Shown here: positions 24,385 through 36,345 of the stretch, piece by piece
Layout of the letters: each line of letters opens with the position of its first letter
Numbering within the stretch: position 1 is the first letter of the stretch
Assembly: GCF_032854445.1 (NCBI RefSeq)
Contig: NC_088295.1
Coordinates: forward strand, 90,008,644 to 90,072,643
DNA length: 64,000 nt
Direction: 5' to 3'
From: Liolophura sinensis
Taxonomy: Eukaryota; Mollusca; Polyplacophora; Chitonida; Chitonidae
The notes under the pieces: generated by a model
The model's database searches: none
Seen by the model: the letters and a program-made list of their open reading frames with translations, nothing else
Told to the model about the DNA's origin: nothing
Made by a program: the position numbers and the translations under genes

Positions 24385-26490
24385 GGCGGTAATCAGTCAA
24401 ATGCTTTCCTATTACTTTCTTAAGAGAGGTTATCCCACGGGTTATCAGAGGACAGCCAAACTATTACTTTCTTAAGGGAAGGTTTCACACATGTTATCAG
24501 GGGACAGCCAAACTATTACTTTCTTAAGAGAGGTTATCCCACGGGTTATCAGAGGACAGCCAAACTATTACTTTCTTAAGAGAGGGTATCCCACGGGTTA
24601 TCAGTGGACAGCTAAACTATTACTTTCTTAAGGAAGGTATCACACATGTTATCAGAGGACAGCCAAACTATTACTTTCTTAAGGGAAGGTTTCACACATG
24701 TTATCAGGGGACAGCCAAACTATTACTTTCTTAAGAGAGGTTATCCCACGGGTTATCAGAGGACAGCCAAACTATTACTTTCTTAAGAGAGGTTATCCCA
24801 CGGGTTATCAGAGGACAGCCAAACTATTACTTTCTTAAGGAAGGTATCACACATGTTATCAGAGGACAGCCAAACTATTACTTTCTTAAGGGAAGGTTTC
24901 ACACATGTTATCAGGGGACAGCCAAACTATTACTTTCTTAAGAGAGGTTATCCCACGGGTTATCAGAGGACAGCCAAACTATTACTTTCTTAAGAGAGGT
25001 TATCCCACGGGTTATCAGAGGACAGCCAAACTATTACTTTCTTAAGGGAAGTTTTCACACATGTTATCAGGGGACAGCCAAACTATTACTTTCTTAAGAG
25101 AAGTTATCCCACGGGTTATCAGTGGACAGCTAAACTATTACTTTCTTAAGGAAGGTATCACACATGTTATCAGGGTACAGCCAAACTATTACTTTCTTAA
25201 GGGAGGGTATCTCACATGTTATCAGAGGACAGCCAAACTATTACTTTCTTAAGGGAGGGTATCACACGTGTTATCAGGCGACAGCCAAACTATGACTTTC
25301 TTAAGGGAGGGTATCTCACATGTTATCAGGGGACAGCCAAACTATTACTTTCTTAAGGGAGGGTATCACACATGTTATCAGGGGACAGCCAAACTATTAC
25401 TTTCTTAAGGAAGGTATCACACATGTTATTAGAGGACAGCCAAAGTATTACTTTCTTAAGGGAGGGTATCACACCTGTTATCAGGAGAGAGTCAAACTAT
25501 GACTTCCTTAAGGGAGGGTATCACACATGCTATCACGGGACAGCCAAACTATGACTTTCTTAAGGGAGGGTATCACACTTGTTATCGGGCGACAGCCAAA
25601 CTATTACTTTCTTAAGGGAGGACATCTCACATGTTATCTAAGGACAGCCAAACTATGACTTCCTTAAGGGAGGGCATCACACATGTTATCAGGGTACAGC
25701 CAAACTATTACTTTCTTAAGAGAGGGTATCCCACGGGTTATCAGTGGACAGCTAAACTATTACTTTCTTAAGGAAGGTATCACACATGTTATCAGAGGAC
25801 AGCCAAACTATTACTTTCTTAAGGGAGGGTATCACACATGTTATCTAAGGACAGCCAAACTATGACTTCCTTAAGGGAGGGTATCACTCATGTTATCTAA
25901 GGACAGCCAAACAATTACTTTCTTAAGGGAGGGCATTTCACATGTTATCTAAGGACAGCCAAACAATTACTTTCTTAAGGGAGGACATCTCACATGTTAT
26001 CTAAGGACAGCCAAACTATTACTTTCTTAAGGGAGGGCATCTCACATGTTATCAGGGGACAGCCAAACTATTACTTTCTTAAGGGAGGGTATCTCACATG
26101 TTATCAGAGGACAGTCAAACTATTACTTTCTTAAGAGAGGCTATCTCACATGTTATCAGGGGACAGCCAAACTATTACTTTCTTAAGAGAGGCTATCTCA
26201 CATGTTATCAGGGGACAGCCAAACTATTACTTTCTTAAGGGAGGGTATCACACATGTTATCAGGGTACAGGCAAACTATTACTTTCTTAAGAGAGGGTAT
26301 CCCACGGGTTATCAGTGGACAGCTAAACTATTACTTTCTAAGGGAAGGTATCACACATGTTATCAGGAGACAGTCCAACTAATACTTTCTTACGGGAGGG
26401 TATCTCACATGTTATCAGGGGACAGCAAAACTATAACTTTCTTAAAGGAGGGTATCTCATATGTTATCAGGGGACAGCTAAACTATTACT
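24385..26490. repeat. 52-bp minisatellite, about 40 units
   Basis: The unit reads TTATCAGAGGACAGCCAAAC, TATTACTTTCTTAAGGGAGG and GTATCACACATG, 52 bp. Variant units (ending CCCACGGG or CACACATG; AGAGG, GGAAGG or GGAGGG in the middle) follow one another in a repeating four-unit order at about 24630-25040 (a period near 208 bp), a small higher-order repeat. Each unit carries an AflII-type CTTAAG. Confidence 0.95.
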
Positions 26491-27110
26491 TCTGGTGTAA
26501 TGTTATAGGGAACGTCGCCGGTTAATCAGGGCGTCCCTGGATAACATAAGATAAGATAACAATCAGGATGGTTGCCAGTCTGGCGTACTGTTATAGGGAA
26601 CGTTATCTGTAAATCAGGGCGTCCCTGGATAACATAAGAACACGCCTGTGTTTGTCTACTTACTGACGAATGAGGGATGGTAGTCAGTCTGGTGTACTGT
26701 TATAGGGAATGTCACATGTAAATCAGGATATCCGGGATAACATAAGAACACACCGGTGTTTGTCTATTTACCGATAAATGAGGGATGGTAGCCAGTCTGG
26801 TGTACTGTTATAGGGAATGTCACATGTAAATCAGGATATCCGGGATAACAGAAGAACACACCGGTATTTGTCTATTTACCGATAAATGAGGGATGGTAGT
26901 CAGTCTGGTGTACTTATTTAGGGAACATTACCTGTAAATCAGGCTGTCAGGAATAACATAAGAACACACCTGTGTTTGCCTATTTACCGATAAATGAGGG
27001 ATGGTAGCCAGTCTGGTGTACTGTTCTAGGGACCGTTACCTATACATGCGGGTATCCCGGGATAACGCAAGAACACACCTGTGTTCGTCTACTTACCGTT
27101 ATCGGCTGTT
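26490..27110. repeat. 108-bp tandem repeat, five to six units
   Basis: CAGTCTGGTGTACTGTTATA starts copies at 26576, 26686, 26793, 26901 and 27009 (spacing 107-110 bp), with a partial copy at about 26490. Each contains GTAAATCAGG, a GGGATAACATAAGAACACAC stretch and TTTACCGATAAATGAGGGAT. It abuts the 52-bp array directly. Confidence 0.9.
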
Positions 27111-27207
27111 ATGGAAGCCTACGGTGGACATTGTTCCACCGCTCCTTAAAGCTGCACGACAACTCGAAAACGCCACGTTTTAGTCGCTGTTTTTATCTTA
27201 ATTTCTC

Positions 27208-27286
27208 ACGTTGTCGTGTTGTCGCACCTAGTGTTGCTGAGACTGTGTCACAGCGACATCTGAGCGCGGCACCAACACGACAACGT
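27208..27286. repeat. Inverted repeat, 14-bp arms
   Basis: ACGTTGTCGTGTTG at 27208-27221 and its exact complement CAACACGACAACGT at 27273-27286, loop 51 bp. Further CGACAACAC-type words in the next 300 bp suggest a decayed MITE. Confidence 0.5.
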
Positions 27287-27923
27287 AGCAGTTTGACATA
27301 AAATGTGGCATTCCGCTAAACTGTTTCCGCTTGCGCAAAAGAAAGTTTGCCTATTTCTTTAGGAACGTTTATTGTTATTATATCTTAATAGTATAAATTT
27401 GTTAATGTGCAAGACCATAAACCCAAAGACGTTAGTTTTTTTACAATAATGTCGTGTGGCTGCCATATCAAGCAGTCGACAAATAGCCACGGAGCCACAA
27501 CACTTCACAACAAAATGGCCTAGTTCTCTGTCCTCATTAGACCGCGACACAACGACATTTTAACGTGCATCGATTTGCTACATTGTTGAACCATGTATAA
27601 GTTTCAAAGCAGAGAAACGCACCAATTTAATAGTAAAGTGGAGCGATTCTCTCGAGTTTAAGTAGAGAACGCAAAATGGGACATCCATAGTCTGGTGACA
27701 GTCTAGTGTAATGATAACATTTTGAACAACCGCACATGATCTTTCCTGTTTTTGTTTTTTTTTTGTTTATTTTTTTTCTTGGTCTAGATTGTACTGAATG
27801 TATGTTTCTTCACATTTTATATTTTTAGAGCTTTTCAAAAACATTTGGCTTGCCGTACTTATTTGCACCAAAGTATCCCACCAACATTCTGCCGATATAC
27901 ATAAATGTCATTTTTTGTTCCAG

Positions 27924-27981
27924 ATGTTTCCGAGGAATTTGTTCCTGCTGAGTTTAGTTGTTCGGTTTTTCCCACTCAAAG
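27924..27981 (+). CDS. Gene 2, candidate first coding exon (signal peptide)
   Basis: TTTTTTGTTCCAG is followed at once by ATG and 19 codons, MFPRNLFLLSLVVRFFPLK, then G and the donor GTATAG (phase 1). The phase fits the Ig1 exon at 29604. The hydrophobic core (LFLLSLVV) is short and followed by Arg, so as a signal peptide it is only fair. The CAG before the ATG could be the acceptor of an intron in the 5' untranslated region. The exon end and donor lie in the first unit of a 55-bp tandem repeat. A different first exon further upstream is quite possible. Confidence 0.35.
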
Positions 27982-28295
27982 GTATAGTACAGAAATTTCA
28001 GCACAAGTTTGGTTGTTCGGTTTCTCTCACTCAAAGGTATAGCATAGAAATTTCAGCACAAGTTTGGTTGTTCGGTTTCTCTCACTCAAAGGTATAGTAC
28101 AGAAATTTCATCACAAGTTTGGTTGTTCGGTTTCTCTCACTCAAAGGTATAGTACAGAAATTTCATCACAAGTTTGGTTGTTTGGTTTCTCCCACTCAAA
28201 GGTATAGTACAGAAATTTCATCACAAGTTTGGTTGTTTGGTTTCTCCCACTCAACGGTATAGTACAGAAATTTCATCACAAGTTTGGTTGTCCTA
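27952..28295. repeat. 55-bp tandem repeat carrying repeated splice-donor-like sites
   Basis: About six units of GTTTGGTTGTTCGGTTTCTC, TCACTCAAAGGTATAGTACA and GAAATTTCATCACAA, with units beginning at 28007, 28062, 28117 and so on (55-bp spacing). Every unit repeats the CTCAAAG|GTATAG donor of the candidate signal exon. Confidence 0.9.
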
Positions 28296-28299
28296 ATAG

Positions 28300-29603
28300 T
28301 CTTTTAACAAACAATTAAACTTTTGATTACAATTTGTTTGTGACCAAATACACAAGTGGACTGAATGGCCGATCTGAAGAGTCGAGGCTTCAAGCCTTTC
28401 CTGACAGACACAAATGAAGCAATTTGCTTTATTTGGTTGGCTGTAACGGACCACTTCACTCCATCTAAATGGATTGGGTCTGGGTGCGCTGATTCACTAA
28501 ATTGGCAACACGACAAATCGATGAGGTCACACATGGTCACTAATTCAAAAATGCCAATAGGGGAAATGATACCCCTACAATAATCACTAATACCTTAGAT
28601 ATTCCGTATACATAAATCGAATAGTTTTACCACATTTACACACATTAGATGCAGATTCTATTTACACCACTCTACGCATTCTGTCACAGTCCAGATAAAA
28701 CTTTCTACATTATCAAGATTTGGACAGGTCAAATTCCCTTTATATAAATCATCAACATAACAAATATAAAGTCATTATAGACCAGAAGTTAAACCAGTGA
28801 GGGCTGTGTGGTAACTTGTAAATGGTTACTTCTAACCGGATAAATACGGTCTCTGGTCAATTTACCTCAGTTAAGGTTTTATTCTGACCGTTCATGTAAA
28901 TGCTTAAATAGTAGCAAACGAAGACGAGGCAAATCACGCGCAAATAGTTCCGTCCTCGTGACGAGGGCCGCAACCCTCGGGGTTGGGACGCCCCGGTTTC
29001 CAAGCGAATTTGTGATAATGGCCAACTCTACTCGTCTAAGACTAAAAATAAACAAGACGACATACATGTAGGCTTACACAGATTTTCCAAAAAATGCACC
29101 AACTCCTTTCTACCTGGCTTCACATGATATTCCAATCACAACAATAAGACCATAACAAGAATAAAACAAAATACTGATAAAGCTCAACAACGGTTAATAT
29201 ACAATGTACAAATAAGTGCCTATGAACTGGTGTGGATAAGGCATCCAACTGGATTTGTAGGGTTTCCTTTACTAATGATCTGACTGTCCTCGTGTAAAAC
29301 AAAACCACTGTTGACTCAAAGTTGCCAATCAAGTGCATACATCCTAAAGACATTTTTGTGGATGTGATCTCAACTTTCCCATCGACCTGGAAAAGACGTT
29401 TGTGTGAGCTATAAAATATCAAAGTTCCCCATAACCTTTTTTGTGGAGACTCTGGAGATCGCTTTAACAGAGTGCGTGTTAAATTGTTGTTTGTTTATTC
29501 ATGTATACTATGTGTTTATATAGTGCATTCTGTTCTCAGAATCATTAACCTCAGTAAGTATGACCATTCCTTACGCCACTAACGCTGGGCATGTCCAATC
29601 CAG
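28300..29603 (+). other. Intron upstream of Ig1 exon
   Basis: Unique DNA with no exon I can support. The tract before the Ig1 acceptor is only weakly pyrimidine-rich. Confidence 0.4.
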
Positions 29604-29999
29604 TTACAGGTGTGGAAATATCCGTGTCCCCGACCAGCCTGAATGAGGGAAGCACTCTGACGATCACCTGTAGAGAACAGTCACTTTCACAAGGAGTTAA
29701 GCTGTTTATACTAGGTCTGCAGAAGGCCAATGATGCTGGGGGATATGACAACCTCCTTACATATATTGTAAACTTTAAACCAGGAGATCCATACCTGCCT
29801 AAATGGGGAACTACCATCGGTGATATTCAGCAGCGGGCTAATGTTACCTCGTCCTTTGATGCTGGTAAAACATCCGGGTTTTTTGAGCTGAGGATAAATT
29901 CAGTCAGGTGTAGCGATCCGGCCTCGTTCAGGTGTACCATGACATCAAGTGCCAGTGGGACGACCCAGTTTTCAAATGTCCAGAATGTGTCTATACATG
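29604..29999 (+). CDS. Gene 2 exon, Ig domain 1 (unsplit)
   Basis: The exon opens in phase 1 (CCAG|TT; an acceptor at 29610 after ACAG gives the same phase) and ends in phase 1 at CATG|GTGAGT. It encodes an entire Ig-like domain: VEISVSPTSLNEGSTLTITC, then CREQSLSQGVKLFILGLQK, a long middle part, and DPASFRCTMTSS near the end. The two core cysteines (LTITC and SFRC) are present. The usual core Trp after the first cysteine is not; FILGLQ occupies its place, and D-x-A-x-Y-x-C is DPASFRC. NVT and NVS are N-glycosylation sequons. The first Ig of an extracellular receptor is the most likely role. Upstream in-frame TGA at 29561 bounds the exon. Confidence 0.8.
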
Positions 30000-31410
30000 G
30001 TGAGTATATGCAGATAATGAGAACAGTTAATGTTTCAGGGCATGTGTGATAGATGGCAATAATAAAGAGTCATGGTAAAGCGCTTTCTTCACATTTTGTA
30101 AGCTGAAATTTCATCTTAATGTAACTACGTCAGTAAATCATACATGTTATGTTATACGACTAATTGGATCTGCATTTCTATATACTATGGAATGAAAATT
30201 GAACTATAGCAAGCCAAACATTGCACGACACATAAACAAAAAAGTGTTATTTTTTATTAAATTCAGATTTATTTTTATTAAATGAAAATTTTAGCGTCTG
30301 CTTTAGAAAAATTCTGGTTCCTACTCTCTCCACGGCAGGCCATTCGAATCTATTGATTCTATGCTCTATGGAAAGAGCCCAGGTTTTCTGATACGAGTGA
30401 ATTGTGACGTACAATCCGTGATAGAAAATAACCTCTTCGTATCAGCAACCTCGTAAACAAGTACAAATTGCCATTGATCGAGTTGGAGTCTTTATTAATA
30501 TCCATGTAACTTACACAGAGTCAGTGTGTCGACTGACAAGTGTCACATTTCCAGTGAAATGAAAACTACTTCAGCAATATTTGACGTCACGATTGTCCAA
30601 AAGTGAACCATCAATAGACTCCATACTTAACACATGTTTAATGCTTAACTATCAAGTAATTTTATACAGTTTGTCCAGAATTCACTTTTGTTCAGTCACA
30701 GAAAGTTTACAACATGTTCCAGCTTACGATGATACGGTCGTTTTCATAATTCTGGATTATGTTAATTGGCCATTTGTGTCAGATTTGTGATGCTTTTCAG
30801 CTAAATTACTGCAGCTGACAGTGATGCCACTTCTGCTATAAAACAGGCGGTATCTGGGTTGAGAATATAATTACACCCAGTCATAACTCTTTCGAATATG
30901 AAAGAATGAGTAACTTTTTAAAAAGTTCTTGACAATCAAAATACAGGATTTCCGTTCTTATTTTGACAGGGCTTTACAGTTATTAGCGATTTTCTCTTTT
31001 TCGTTGTATGTTATAATCTGCAGAAAACCTTCCGGTCTGCACTAACTGAAGTATTTTTATCGGTCTTCCTGGTTGGCTAAAGATGATTTGGGAGGCGTAT
31101 CCATGAATCGCTCTATCATTTCAAATAAGACATGAATAGAAATATAGAAATATACAAACTGTTAATTTGGCATAAATTAAATTGGAATTTTGGCCTAAAT
31201 AAGTTATTAGCGCACTTAGTCACATGTGTAAGCTACGTACAATTTCATAAGTAATAAGTATACATCTTTCCTAACCATCAATGTACGCGTATATACATCA
31301 ATTACAGATCGTTGTCGTCACTAACATTCAGCTCCTTAGGAGCAATGATTGCTCTAAAATCTTGAACCAGTGCTTAAGGTAAGATTTGTCACTGGTAAAA
31401 CTGATGTATC
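30000..31410 (+). other. Start of the 13.5-kb intron 2
   Basis: Unique AT-rich DNA with no supported exon or element. Confidence 0.45.
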
Positions 31411-31995
31411 GTGAGCACACTGAAGTCAGCAGCCGGTTAGTTATTTGTTATTCGAATAGGGGGTTAGGTATTCGAATAACTAATGACTAACCGGAAGCGG
31501 GTTAGTCATTCGAATAACAAATAACTTCGCCAGCACCGATTTAGTTATTCTAATAACTAACAACTAACCAGCAGCAGGTTAGTTACTGGAATAACCAATA
31601 TCTAACGTTGCAGGTTAGTTATTCGTTATTCGACTTACTAACTCGCTGCTAGTTCCAATAACTAACTTGTTGATGTGTTAGTTATTCAAATAACTAATTT
31701 CAAATAAACTAACCCGCTGCTGGTTAGTTATTAGTTATTCGAATAACTGATTTGGGATAACTACACCGCTGCTGGGTTAGATATTGGTTATTCCAATAAC
31801 TTACCCGCTGCTGTGTTAGTTATTAGTTATTCAAATAACTAACCCGGCGCTGGCTTAGTTATTGGTTATTCGAATAACTAGCCTGTTGATGGTTAGTTAG
31901 TCGTTATTCAAATAACTAACCCGCTGCAGAGTTATTTGGTAGTTAGTCAAATAACTAGTTACTAATAACTAGCCCGCTGCTAACTTCAGTCTCGC
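31411..31995. repeat. Palindromic minisatellite bounded by terminal inverted repeats
   Basis: Many units carry variants of the palindrome TTAGTTATTCGAATAACTAA joined by CCCGCTGCTGG-like spacers, with about 40-50 bp spacing. At the two ends, GAGCACACTGAAGTCAGCAG (from 31412) and, in reverse complement, AGCGAGACTGAAGTTAGCAG (to about 31995) pair as terminal inverted repeats. The array therefore looks like the expanded middle of a MITE. Confidence 0.7.
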
Positions 31996-32840
31996 TGTAA
32001 CGTGACAATGAATATAGCAAATTTTAAACACATTTTGAGACAGAACTATCACTTTTGATATATGGTTACGTGTGTTCAAAAAAAGAAAGAAACGAAGGAC
32101 AGAAGTTCTATCTACTGACCACATTTTAGCTTCTCAGCGAAGCTGCTTTCTGGTTAATTTACACGAAAACCGTACAAAACCCACGCGATCTCGTGATGAA
32201 CTGTGTAAGAAGTTATCTCTTATGTTTTCTCGCTAAACACACGCAATTTTCAGAGAAGGCAGAAATAATCCTAGCTAAAATATTAGACTCCCGGCTTTCA
32301 TCTTGAAACCCTAATACTGATGTGTTCAATGTGTTGAAACCATAATGCTGGTGTGTTCAATCTTCCATACATCGGTATGGAAGATGGAACACACCAGCAT
32401 GTAAGTGGGCAATGATGAAAATATGCTTTTCATTGTCTCGATTTCTGGGCAAAAGTATAGTAACTAATCAGTGGAACCTTATCATCTACTTGTGGGCAAC
32501 ACGACATTCTTAAACATGGCAGTCAGCGGAGATGACAAAATCACCCCCACTGATTCCGCGCCCGTTCTCCACACTATAGACAAGCAGTCGTTTCCAGTCG
32601 ATTTAAACTATGCCCTGGTTTCAGTTTGCTTTAGATTTGGAGTATAGGGTATAGCTTTTCAAATAATAACCCCATATATTCCTCTGTTTTCTCATACAAA
32701 GCTTTTTATAGCAATATAAGGTTTTAGTTGATACTGCAATAACATTTGTTGTACGGTAGGAAAATCTACCGATGTACAGTCACTGTACAGATCTAAAGAG
32801 TCACTGCGTGTTTTTGACGACGTGCTTGGTAACTCTTCCG
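31996..32840 (+). other. Intron 2 unique DNA with a hairpin
   Basis: No exon. A hairpin at 32345-32400 pairs ATGCTGGTGTGTTC with GAACACACCAGCAT and TTCCATAC with GTATGGAA. Confidence 0.5.
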
Positions 32841-34965
32841 GTTAGCTTATAGTTTGGAACGCTTACATGGCCGTGGCATGCTTGTTAACTGTACCAGTTA
32901 ACATATAATCTGGAATTCTTGCCTGACCGTGTGATACTTGCTACCTGTACCAATTAACATATAATCTGGAATTCTTACCTGGCCTTCGGATGTTTGGTAA
33001 TTCTGCCAGTTAACATATAATCTGGAATTCTTACCTGGCCATGGGATGCTTGGTAACTGTACCAATTAAAATATAATCTGGAATTCTTACCTGGCCGTGG
33101 TATGCTTGGTAACTGTACCAATTAACATATCATCTGGAATTCATACCTGGCCGTGGGATGCTTGGTAACTGTACAAATTAATATATAATCTGGAATTCAT
33201 ACCTGGCCGTGGGATGTTTGGTAATTCTATGAATTAACACATAATCTGGAATTCTTACCTGGTCATGGGATGCTTGGTAACTGTACCAATTAACATATCA
33301 TCTGGAATTCATACCTGGCCGTGGGATGCTTGGTAACTGTACAAATTAATATATAATCTGGAATTCATACCTGGCCGTGGGATGCTTGGTAACTGTACCA
33401 ATTAATATATAATTTGAAATTCTTACCTGGCCATGGGATGCTTGGTAATTTTACCAGTTAACATAAAATCTGGAATTCTTACCTGGCCTTGGGATGTTTG
33501 GTAATTCTACCAGTTAACATATAATCTGGAATTCTTACCTGGCCGTGGGATGCTTGGTAACTGTACCAATTAACATATCATCTGGAATTCTTACCTGACG
33601 ATGGGATGTTTGATAATTCTACGAATAAACATATAATCTGGAATTCTTACCTGGCCGTGGGATGCTTGGTAACTGTACCAATTAATATATAATTTGAAAT
33701 TCTTACCTGGCCATGGGATGCTTGGTAATTCTACCAGTTAACATATAATCTGGAATTCTTACCTGGCCATGTGATGTTTGGTAATTTTTGCCAATTAACG
33801 TATAATCTGGAATTCTTACCTGGCCGTGGGATGCTTGGTAACTGTACCAATTAATATATAATCTGGAATTCTTACCTGTCAATGGGATGTTTGGTAATTG
33901 TACCAGTAAACATATAATCTGGAATTCTTACCTGACTGTGGGATGCTGGGTAACTCTACCAGTTAAAATATAATCTGGAATTCTTACCTGTCAATGGGAT
34001 GTTTGGTAATTCTACATTTAACATATAATCTGGAATTCTTACCTGGCCGTGGGATGTTTGGTAACTGTACCTATTAACATATATTCTGGAATTTTTACCT
34101 GGCCGTTGGATGCTTGGTAATTCTACCAGTTAACATATAATCTGGAATTCTTACCTGGCTGTAGGATGTTTGGTAATTCTATGAATTAACACATAATCTG
34201 GAATTCATACCTGGCCATGGGATGTTTGGTAACTGTACCAATTAACATATAATCTGGAATTCTTAAATGGCCATAGGATGCTTGGTAATTCTACCAGTTA
34301 ACATATAATCTGGAAATCTTACCTGGCCGTGGGATGTTCGGTAACTGTACCAATTAACATATAATCTGGAATTCTTACATGGCCGTGGGATGCTTGGTAA
34401 TTTTACCAGTTAACATATATTCTGGAATTCTTACCTGGCCATGGGATGTTTGGTAATTTCACCATTTAACATATAATCTGCAATTCTTACCTGGCCCGTG
34501 GGATGCTTGTTAATTCTACCAGTTAACATATAACCAGGAATTCTTACCTGTCCGTGGGATGCGTGGTAATCTACCAGTTATCATATAATCCGGAATTCTT
34601 ACCTGGGCATGGGATGTTTGGTAATCCTACAAGTTAACATATAATCTGGAATTCTTTCCTGGCCGTGGGATGCTTGGTAATTCTACCAATTAACATATAA
34701 TCTGGAATTCTTACCTGGCTGTGGGATGCTTGGTAACTGTACCAATTAACATATAATCTGGAATTCTTACCTGGCCGTTGGATGTTTTCTTAACTATGCC
34801 AGTTAACATATAATCTGGAATTCTTACCTGGTCATTGGATGCCTAGTAATTTTACCAGTTAACATATAATCTGCAATTCTTACCTGACCGTGGGATGCTT
34901 TATAACTCTACCAGTTAACATATAATCTGGAATTCTTACCTGGCCATGGAATGCCATGACACGTG
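32840..34965. repeat. 56-bp minisatellite, about 37 units
   Basis: The unit reads GAATTCTTACCTGGCCGTGG, GATGCTTGGTAACTGTACCA and ATTAACATATAATCTG, 56 bp. Almost every unit has an EcoRI GAATTC site. Two main variants alternate irregularly (GTAACTGTACCAATTAA and GTAATTCTACCAGTTAA). Confidence 0.95.
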
Positions 34966-36180
34966 TATACTGTGTAGCACACTGTATTGATCATATATAA
35001 CGATTGTAGCATCCCCCTTGAGTCGGATGGTAGTAACTTTGGTGTCAGGTGAAAGAGTATCGAAAGAGGTGTAAATTGGTTATTTTATATTTCAAAGGAT
35101 TAGAGATATTTGAATGTAAAGGGTTAACAAAGTAATGGCTGATCCCTTTGAACCGCCCACCGCCTACCGCGAACCTGCGATTAAATTTTCTGATCTCCTT
35201 AGCGATCAGTACCTGTTTTTAAGCGTAGTACTGGTTGGTATGGTTGCAATATATATAGTAACATGACTGGGTGGAGCGTCATGCCTACAGTGGTCATCCG
35301 GTACTGGTAAAGGTTCAGCGACCACAGGATTGCACAACCATAAGCATTATGGCGCACTATTGCTCTACAATATATATCTCTTCATTTGGATTTGGAAATT
35401 TTTCCCTGACATGAAAACACACCCTTAACAGAGGACTGACCTAAATTACTGTGCATGTGTAGAGATTCAGATAAACATTGTACGACGGATTTATAAAGGC
35501 TTCAGGCAGGATTCAACAAAACCTGACCTACTTTGCAGGGTATATTTACCTTTGCTCACTGGGGAACGTGTACTCTATCCATCCTGATAACCTCAGGTAA
35601 AATTATTTTAGGATATTGAATTATTCTATGGGGGGTGGTGGGGGATGGAGAATTCGTTCTTGTAGATTAAAAACAAAAGCGATGAACGAACAGGCTTTGA
35701 CGAAAGGTTGGAGCCAGGCCTTGTGCAAGCTCTCCAATGTCCGGGTTTGTGTGAGCGAAGCCATCGTACCACACAGGCACGGGGAACGAAGCGTTAAGAA
35801 AGCTTCGCGCAACTGGTCTGTATCGTTTAGAAGATGTGACTCTCTTGACATTTTGCAAGAGATTCCACTAAGTAAAATATAAGCTGCTCACAGTGCTGTC
35901 TACAACATGGAGTTTAAGGAGTCGACAAGACGTCCATGGAACTCAGAGGTGTCGAAGTCAAAGTGGGCCTTGCGATTATCGTCTGGCGGTTATTGACGTG
36001 TAACACCCCTTTATGGTTTACGGGTCATGAACGAATCTCGGACATGACACTTCAGGGCATCCTGTCAAGAACATCTTGCTTTAACGAAAAAAAAAAAGAG
36101 ATTCTCCCCAAAATAGGGTAATGTTATCTTGACCAATGTCCACAGATGTAGCAAATAATCTAAACATTGGATTACTTTAC
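34966..36180 (+). other. Intron 2 unique DNA
   Basis: Contains open frames on both strands at 35616-35882 with no recognisable family. I do not support a gene here. Confidence 0.4.
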
Positions 36181-36189
36181 AGGGAGCAC

Positions 36190-36345
36190 GCCAGGTCTAC
36201 AGTATATCTACTATCAGTAGGTCTACAGTATATCTACTATCCGTAGGTCCACAGTATATCTACTATCCGTAGGTCTACAGTATATCTACTATCAGTAGGT
36301 CTACAGTATATCTACTATCAGTAGGTCTACAGTATATCTATAGTA
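36190..36345. repeat. 26-bp tandem repeat, about six units
   Basis: GTAGGTCTACAGTATATCTA followed by CTATCA or CTATCC, 26 bp per unit, near identical copies, so a young or homogenised array. Confidence 0.9.

Noticed and set aside
24400-26500. Regular repeats resembling a CRISPR array
   Set aside because: Units are contiguous, without unique spacers, and the DNA is eukaryotic.
27798-27923. Alternative signal-like start at 27798
   Set aside because: Passes through a pyrimidine-rich AG likely to be intronic, and the stretch is less compact than the ATG at 27924; kept only as a possibility.
35616-35882. Overlapping open frames on both strands in intron 2
   Set aside because: No family match on either strand and no splice sites in phase with gene 2.
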